Below are positions 57,661 to 64,000 of a DNA stretch of 64,000 nt, piece after piece (positions within the stretch are counted from its first letter, which is position 1; each line of letters begins with the position of its first letter). This DNA comes from Halichoerus grypus (taxonomy: Eukaryota > Chordata > Mammalia > Carnivora > Phocidae). The stretch lies in assembly GCF_964656455.1 (NCBI RefSeq), contig NC_135717.1:154741793-154805792 (forward strand). The letters run 5' to 3'. A program made the position numbers and the translations under genes. The notes below the pieces were generated by a model. It was not told the DNA's origin and made no database searches. It was given only the letters and a program-made list of their open reading frames with translations.

Positions 57661-58959
57661 CATTCAATGTCAAACCCCTTACCAAGAGAATATATTGTCT
57701 GAGTAGCTGGTCCTAAGAATCATACTTTTTATAATTACATTTTCAAGTTTATTGTAGTTCTGAATGGGTAGTGAGAACTGAAACCATCTAAACCCAGAGT
57801 TTACAGTCTACATTAACATCACTATTCAGTTGTCCTAGACAACGTGACTTTACTATTCCAGGAAACTCTTGTCCAGGCAGATAAGAGTTGCAAATAACTT
57901 CATTGTTCATTTCAGGAACTTCCCCAAAACCCCATATAAACCAACAGCAGACTATTCAATTTTTTAATAAATAGCAGCAAATGACTGTTCACTTTCCAAG
58001 ACCCTTTGAAAATCTCACCTCAAAACCCTTGCTTTGCTATATCTATCAATCCTAAACTATTATATCGTGATCCTAATTCTAATCAGCTCCTGCACTGAAA
58101 TAGCTGTCTTAAAGACTCCAAATCCTCAATAAATATCCCAACTTTGCTCTCCCTTCCTATTTTGCTATTCTTTTCATTCACACACCCTTCCCTTCCCCTA
58201 GCAGATCCTACCAACTCTGTAAAGGCAGTTCTCTCCTTTATGCAATAAACTCACCAGGTGGTTTCTGGTGCTATTTTCTAAGAGTCAACATTCCACAGCA
58301 CTACCAGATAGTTTCCCAAATATCTGAAAATTCAGTTCAGCAATACTAGTTTCATCACAAGTAATGTTAGGAAAATATGAATACCTTTATAAAAGGGCAT
58401 AAGAAATCATCATCTACATTAGGCAGCATCTGCTGACACTAATATTAGTTCCATTTTCTTAATGAGTTAAAACTGGTATTTAGCCTACAAATAAAATTTC
58501 TAAATAATACCAAATAAAGAGATTACTATCAGAGCAGCCATAAAACAGTAAAGAGTTCTGAGGACAATAGGAGGTAAATCACAGACAGGTTTAATAATTG
58601 AAGCAGAAGTCTTAGGAGAAACAGGATGGGGAATAAACTGAATACGTGAATAATCCACAACACTAATAATCAGAAGAAGAAAAAAATACTGCTAAATTTA
58701 CTACAATTTAACAGTAAAAAACTTTAAAGCAATTTTCATTACTGTAAAATTATTTTTAAACCATGATGTGGGATTAAGACACAATACATTTTCCACAGTT
58801 GAGACTTTTTATCCACCAAGAGTAAATGTATAAGCATTTCTTTTACTATAAATCATTTAAAGCACTTATAAGCCCACAAGGATGCTTACACGGGAGTAAT
58901 GTGAAAGAAAATTAAGCATTTAGAATGCCCCAATGCTTGGGAGGAACTGAAGGATTCAA
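57661..58959. other. Intron sequence, nothing recognised
   Basis: About 1.3 kb without a named transposon or exon. Confidence 0.35.
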
Positions 58960-59435
58960 ATATTAAGATCTAAACGTAAAAATGGAATCTAGCAGGGGAA
59001 GAAAATATAATTCCTTTATAATCTTGGAGTGTTGAAGACTTTTCTAACTAAGTTTCAAAGTCCAGAAACATAAAAAAAAAATAATATCACCATATAAAAA
59101 AGGAAAAATTTTGCATAAGAAACATTCTAAAGAATGAAAAAATGTATTTTTTGCAACCCATATTACAAAAAGGGCTAATTTCTCTATAGAGAACTCCTGA
59201 AACCAAGAAGAAAAGGCCAAAACCTAACAGAAAAATAAACAAAGAACATGAGTTCACAGAAGGGAGAAAAAGGTAAAATGTCCATTAAACATACAAGAAA
59301 ATACTCAACGTCATTCATAATGAGAGAAATACAAAAGTCTGAGTTATACCAGTTCTAATCTATGAAACGGGCAAATTGGGAAAATAAGCCTCTCCAACAT
59401 TTAGGTACATAATGGCAATATGACTATACCTAACA
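58960..59435 (+). mobile_element. Ancient L1 (L1M) ORF2 C-terminal region
   Basis: 'aatcttggagtgttgaagacttttctaac', 'gggctaatttctctatagagaactcctgaaaccaagaag' and 'catacaagaaaatactcaacgtcattcataatgagagaaatac' follow old L1 order in the plus sense. Confidence 0.65.
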
Positions 59436-59439
59436 GAAT

Positions 59440-60760
59440 TACAGAAGCATCTATCTTTTTTAGAAAAATATCCTATAATAGTTTTAGATTTACAGGAAAA
59501 TTGCAAAGATAGTACACACAGTTCCTCTACACCAAACACTTAAGATTCTGCAATTAAGATCTTTTATTACTATGGTATAATTGTGACAATTAATGAACCC
59601 AAACTGATGCATTATGGACTAAAGTCCACTCTATTCAGATTTCACTTTATCGTATTGTCTGTCACCTCTTAAGCTCTTCTTGGCTGTGACAGTTTCTCAG
59701 ACTTCCCTTGTTTCAGATGACCTTGATAGTTTTAAGGTAGAATATCCCTTGATTAGAACTCACCTGATGTTTTTCTCATAATTAAACTGGGGTTACGGTT
59801 TTTTGGAAAGAAGACCTTAGAGGTCAAGTGCATTGGTCACCACATCATATTACCAACATGACTTACGGCTGTTGATATTAAGCCTTAGTCTGTTCAGGCT
59901 GCTATAACAACATACCTTACACAAGGGTGGCTTAGAAGCAACAGAAATTTATTTCTCACAGTTCTGGAGTCTGGGAAGTCCAAGATCAAGGTCCCTGCAG
60001 ATTCAGTGTCTGGTAAGAGCCCACTTCCTAGTTCATAGATTGCCATCTCCTCATTAAGTCCTCACATGGCAGAAAAGGTGAGGTAGCTCTCTGGGATCTC
60101 TTATAAGGGCATTAAATCCATGACCTCCTGATATAAGCACCTCTCAAAGGCCCCAACTCCAAACACCATCACATTGGGGACCTGGTTTCAACATACGCAT
60201 TACGAGGGGATACATTTGGTTTATCGTATTAATACTGTATGTTTATAGTATTTATAGTATTAAACCTTGGTCACACAGCCGAGGTAGTGTTTGTCAGGTT
60301 TTTCCTATGTCAAGTTACCCTTTTCCGTTATTTTTCCACTCTTTAAGAGTCTTGTTATACCTCTTTGAGGGCTAAGTAGCTACATAAATTATTTAGAATT
60401 CCTCTGCACAGGAGATCTGTCTATTCTTTACCATTTATTTATTTATATCAGTATGGATTCACGGATATGATTTTATAATTGAATTATAATCCAATTTTTA
60501 AAATTCTATTTTATTTTGTTGCTCAAATTATTCTATTATTAGCCATTGGGAGTTCTTTGAGTTGGTTCCTGTGTGCCTTTTACATACCTCATTCATTGTT
60601 TTTGTTGGAGTACTTCCTAACTTTTCAGCATTATTATATTTATTTCCTGGCCCAGTACTAGAATCAGCCATTTCTCCAGAGCTCTGGTTCCTTTTATGGG
60701 AGAACAGTATTAGACACCAAGATCTGGGCACTAGCTGTACTCATTGCCACTGGAGTGTCA
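59440..60760. mobile_element. Ancient interspersed repeat, probably L1-related, split by MLT1
   Basis: 'ttttagatttacaggaaaattgcaaagatagta', 'actaaagtccactctattcagattt', 'ttgtttcagatgaccttgat', 'gaggtagtgtttgtcagg', 'ggatatgattttataattg' and 'aatcagccatttctccagagc' run in one order across the LTR. I recognise this as a common old mammalian repeat but cannot fix family or orientation. Confidence 0.45.
59881..60257 (-). mobile_element. MLT1 LTR (MaLR endogenous retrovirus-like)
   Basis: 'agccttagtctgttcaggctgctataacaac', 'tttatttctcacagttctgg', 'gtccaagatcaaggtccctg' and 'ctcctgatataagcacctctcaaaggccccaac' match antisense MLT1. TATTA occurs at 59876-59880 and 60258-60262 as a 5-bp duplication. 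The interrupted repeat resumes at 'aaccttggtcacacagccgagg'. No internal retroviral genes. Confidence 0.85.
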
Positions 60761-60764
60761 TTTT

Positions 60765-60962
60765 TTTTTTTTTTTAAGATTTTATTTATTTATTTGACAG
60801 AGAGAGACACAGTTTAGAGAGGGAACACAAGCAGGGGGAGTGGGAAAGGGAGAAGCAGGCTTCCCACAGAGCAGGGAGCCCGATGTGGGACTCGATCCCA
60901 GGGCCCTGGGATCATGACCCGAGCCAAAGGCAGACGCTTAACGACTGAGCCACCCAGGCGCC
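60765..60962 (-). mobile_element. Young carnivore SINE
   Basis: Inverted near-consensus copy with perfect duplication ctggagtgtcatttt at 60750-60764 and 60963-60977. Same sense as CDK17. Confidence 0.96.
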
Positions 60963-61099
60963 CTGGAGTGTCATTTTCTTCTAGGCCCTCCCAACTGACG
61001 AGCAAGGAAACATGTGTACAGATGTATTAATCACTTGATTGATCCTTGCTCTTAGAATCTAAATCATGCATTTGTTTATGTAAGTACAAAATGTTGTAT

Positions 61100-61450
61100 G
61101 TATATTATTCATTTGGTATTGTAATAGCAAAAGATAAGAAACAACCCAAGTGTCCACACAGGACTGAGGGACTTAACTACCATATATCCACAGAAGTAAA
61201 ATTCACCTATTAAAAATAAAGGAAGATCTTTAACTAGACATGGAAAAATCTCCAAAATAAAATATACATGTATTTGTTTATATTTGCAAAAAACACACTG
61301 GAAAGATAAATAGGATACAAAAGGAAATGTCTACCTATAAAAGGTATGGGAGGAAAAACTGGTTGGAGAAAGCAAAAGGGAAAACAAGACTTCTCTGTAT
61401 CTCTATATCGTTTTAAGTTCATCATATCACCTATTCAAAAAAATTAAGTT
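61100..61450 (+). mobile_element. Ancient L1 (L1M) 3' region
   Basis: 'gtattgtaatagcaaaagataagaaacaacccaagtgtcc', 'aggaagatctttaactagacatggaaaaatctcc' and 'tttgtttatatttgcaaaaaac' match an old L1 terminus in sense. Confidence 0.6.
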
Positions 61451-61632
61451 TAATTTTTTAAAAAATGTTCAATGCCTACAAAAGTGGAAGGATTTGAAGA
61501 GTTCAAATTAAGAAAGGAATGGGGCAGGGAGATAATCATTTGTGAAGAGCAAATACAATGAGAAAAGGTACCTCCATCTTAGGAACAATTATGTATCAAA
61601 AATTCTTTGTAAGCATTAGTAAAATAGAAGTA

Positions 61633-61977
61633 GAGCTGACCCGTGAACAACGCAGGGGTTAAGGGCACTGACCCCTGTGTGGTCCAAAACCTGTATTTAA
61701 TTTTTGACTCCCCAAAAACTTGATTACTAATAGCCTACTGTTTACTGGAAGCCTTACCAATAACATAAGAGTCGATTAACGCACATTTTGTATTCTCTCT
61801 CTCTCTATATATATAGTATGCTGTATTCTTACAATAAAGTAAGCTAGAAAAAAGTGTTATTGAAAAAAATCTTAAGAGAAAATACTCTTACAGTACTGTA
61901 CTCCCCCCCACACACACAAAAAATCGGTGTATAAGTGGACCAGTGCAGTCAAACCTGTGAGGTTCAAGGATCAGCTG
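61633..61977. mobile_element. Small Tc1/mariner-like (Tigger-type) DNA transposon relic
   Basis: Inverted ends 'gagctgacccgtgaacaac' and, reversed, 'cagctgatccttgaacctc' flank a non-coding body with 'aatagcctactgtttactgg', 'aagccttaccaataacataa' and 'ttcttacaataaagtaagct'. The TA dinucleotide on both sides (61631-61632 and 61978-61979) fits the TA target of this superfamily. Confidence 0.7.
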
Positions 61978-62002
61978 TACTTTAAAGTCGACTTTAAAGT
62001 AC
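61977..62002. repeat. Perfect 26-bp palindrome
   Basis: Arms GTACTTTAAAGTC and GACTTTAAAGTAC meet with no spacer. The palindrome begins on the last base of the DNA transposon relic, overlapping its TA target site. Confidence 0.97.
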
Positions 62003-62746
62003 TAAAACACTGTAGCTGCTAAAATTAGCCTATTCTTGGTACCTGCATATAACTTAACTGAATTACTGTTAAATGGATAGTGTTACATGGTTACCTATAT
62101 TAGCACAGAGGTAAAGTCTAAAGAACTAAATAATCATTTGTACAGGCACAATTAATATTTGTATCCTTCACTAGTATGCTGATATTCACAGTTAAATAAA
62201 AGGATTGTTTCAATGTCATACATTTACTATTTTTATCTATTTCTCCAACAAAATGGTGAAACCAATTTCTAATATGTGGGATCGCTTCCTCATTGGAAGA
62301 TAAAAAAGGCAGGTTTGCAAATACACATTTCTAAATGCTCCTAAGAGACAATAATTTTCACGTCTCTGAGGTGAACCAGACCAGAAAAAAAAAAAAGGTT
62401 CAAGTAGCTCTTTTTAGCATTCCCAAAGTTTAGCACTCCCAGTCCTCTGAGGCTGCTTCTGAAAGATCAACATATCACAAAAGGTTGTCCATTCAACATC
62501 CAGAAGTAGCTCATTTGTAGCTGTTCACAAAACTTTCCCAATAACTTCAATGTAGAAAAGAGGACATTCTGCCTAAAAACTGTTCAACAGCTCAATTCTA
62601 TAGATGAATAAAATCCAAGCTTCTTAACTGGTATAGCTAGCTCCCTCTTTGATCTCATCTACCACAGCCTCTACATGCAACCTCTATTTCTACTAATGGA
62701 AATACTTAATAGGCTGGAGGAGAATAACAATTATTTTAAAAGAATG
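62003..62746. other. Intron sequence, nothing recognised
   Basis: No exon or named transposon; an A-run lies at 62385-62396. Confidence 0.35.
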
Positions 62747-62760
62747 TAAAATCTTTTTTC

Positions 62761-62964
62761 TTTTTTTTTTTTAAGACTTTATTTATTTATTTGACAGAGA
62801 GAGAGAGAGAGAGAGCGAGAGCAGGAACACAAGCAGGGGGAGTGGGAGAGGGAGAAGCAGGCTTCCCGCTGAGCAGGGAGCCCAATGTGGGGCTCGATCC
62901 CAGGACCCCGGTCATGACCTGAGCCCAAGGCAGACACGTAACGACTGAGCCACCCAGGAGCCCC
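62761..62964 (-). mobile_element. Young carnivore SINE
   Basis: Inverted copy with an expanded GA run (62797-62815). Perfect duplication taaaatcttttttc at 62747-62760 and 62965-62978. Same sense as CDK17. Confidence 0.96.
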
Positions 62965-63104
62965 TAAAATCTTTTTTCATACCTCCTTTTTACATACTGC
63001 TTTATCCTAGGAAGTGTTAAAGCTAATTATCTTTAGCATCATCTCCTCCAAGAAATCTACCCTTGGCTGAGTATCATTCCCTCCTTCTCTCCAGCACAAT
63101 TGTT

Positions 63105-63322
63105 GGGATGCCTGGGTGGCTCAGTCGATTAAGTGTCCAACTCCTGATTTTGGCTCAGGTCATAGTTTCAGCGTTGTGAGATTGAGCCTCACACTGGGCT
63201 CTGTGCTCAGCAGGGAGTCTGCCTGAGATTCTCTCTCCTTCTCCCTCTACTCCTCCCCACTGAGCGCGTGCAAGCATGTGCGCACTCTCTCAAATAAATC
63301 TTTAAAAAGAAAAAAAAAAAAG
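63105..63322 (+). mobile_element. Older carnivore SINE
   Basis: 'gggatgcctgggtggctcag … gtgtccaactcctgattttggc' with a CpG-bearing 'gagcgcgtgcaagcatgtgcgc' segment and A-rich tail. Flanks gcacaattgtt and ggacaacggtt are only a weak duplication. Confidence 0.9.
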
Positions 63323-64000
63323 GACAACGGTTAAGTCCATCTTTGGTGACAGCATGAATAAATGGATAAAATCATAGGTTACCTAATTTTTACTGAGATG
63401 CTCTTTACATGATAGAACCTAGACAATGAGAAAATGGAAGTCTACCCTGATTCCTGATGCAACTCTTACAGATGCACTGACATACCTGGATTGAAGTTTT
63501 ATAGTTGGAGACCAGCTTGCAAGAAAAAAATGAAGACACCTATTCTACATCTTTTTTGCCTGCTGTTTAAAAAATATATAAAAGTAGAATAAAAAGTTAT
63601 CAAAATTATTTAGAGAAAAAACAGTTCACCATACCAGATATTAAGATATATTACAAAGCAGTGATAATTAAAATAAGCTGGAGCTAGAATAAGAACAGAT
63701 GGACAACCAAAACAAATTATCTCAAATTAAGAAAAAAAAACAACACATCTTATACATAGCAATAGGATATTAAAAAAAAAAGATAGAGTACCACAAAATA
63801 ATGAAAAATGAAGCTGTCAGGATTCAGAGAATGGTAATCATTACCTCCTAAGCAACCCAAGGGGAGAATACAGAATAAAAAAAAAAAAAAAAATCCAGCA
63901 ATCAAAGAAATCCAAACACAAGCAATGACCTCTTTCTACAAATTATCTAAAGCAAATATTTTAGAGTAGATGTGGCACATTACTATGGCACTGCCACAAC
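63323..64000. other. Right edge of the window, intron 1
   Basis: AT-rich with several long A-runs (63734, 63773, 63877). No CpG island or exon, so the CDK17 promoter is further right. Confidence 0.35.

Larger units (their letters stand above)
5961..64000 (-). other. CDK17: CDK17 intron 1 (at least 58 kb, open to the right)
   Basis: From the exon 2 acceptor to the right edge no further exon matching CDK17 or another gene is visible, and no CpG-rich promoter appears. The annotation rests on the gene order implied by exon 2, so an unannotated alternative first exon inside this span cannot be excluded by eye. Most of the span is transposon-derived. Confidence 0.8.

Noticed and set aside
1595..63322. 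tRNA-like heads as tRNA genes
   Set aside because: Each is followed by the SINE body and A-tail, most have target duplications, and the tRNA-like part is diverged.
1..64000. Regularly repeated blocks as a CRISPR array
   Set aside because: The repeats are dispersed SINEs about 200 bases long in both orientations; the DNA is mammalian.
63323..64000. Possible CDK17 promoter or exon 1 at the right edge
   Set aside because: The sequence is AT-rich with A-runs and has no CpG cluster or splice donor context.

Overview
The window is nuclear DNA from a carnivoran mammal. The evidence is about 34 copies or fragments of the tRNA-Lys-derived carnivore SINE (CAN-SINE/SINEC: head GGGGCGCCTGGGTGGCTCAG, CT-rich middle, tail CAAATAAATAAAATCTT(A)n) plus carnivore-type LINE-1 copies. 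The youngest SINE subtype (…CTCGCTGTGTCTCTCTCTGTCAAATAAAT) and the L1 tails (…GGAGCACTGGGTGTTATGC…) look like those of arctoid caniforms (bears, seals, mustelids). I cannot name the species from this window.

The only functional protein-coding sequence I can support is one exon on the minus strand at 5814-5960. It holds the start codon and first 39 codons of CDK17 (PCTAIRE-2 kinase), with a clean acceptor and donor. Because the gene runs right to left, everything from 5961 to 64000 is upstream intron (intron 1) and 1-5813 is the start of intron 2. No other CDK17 exon, CpG island or promoter is visible; exon 1 must lie beyond 64000 and exon 3 beyond base 1.

The rest is an intron packed with layered transposon insertions. 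1-3600: a long antisense L2 cut by a MER5A-type element, an old L1 tail and SINEs. 7854-9197: an L1 with a 5' inversion (twin priming), bounded by a 17-bp target-site duplication and later hit by two SINEs. 9420-10115: an LTR-like relic. 13455-20577: a near full-length ancient L1 holding six SINEs. 21075-22118: a young 5'-truncated L1 with an intact ORF2 C-terminus, set in an older L1 tail. 23680-25010: L2. 29043-32260: a decayed L1 riddled with SINEs. 36200-39400: antisense ancient L1 with a young twin-primed L1 and an MLT1 LTR inside. 40875-41185: an RPL38 processed pseudogene. 48128-55399: a hAT element whose right end was split by a full-length carnivore L1. 58960-61450: more ancient L1, an MLT1 LTR and a SINE. 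61633-61977: a small DNA transposon ending at a perfect 26-bp palindrome.

The most unusual signal is that the two L1 copies at 29043-32260 and 48517-55383 carry the same short SINE at the same ORF2 site and share other ORF2 lesions. This implies that an already broken, SINE-bearing L1 lineage kept copying. I see no CRISPR array, operon, toxin gene or novel multi-gene system. All other open reading frames are repeat fragments or chance frames.
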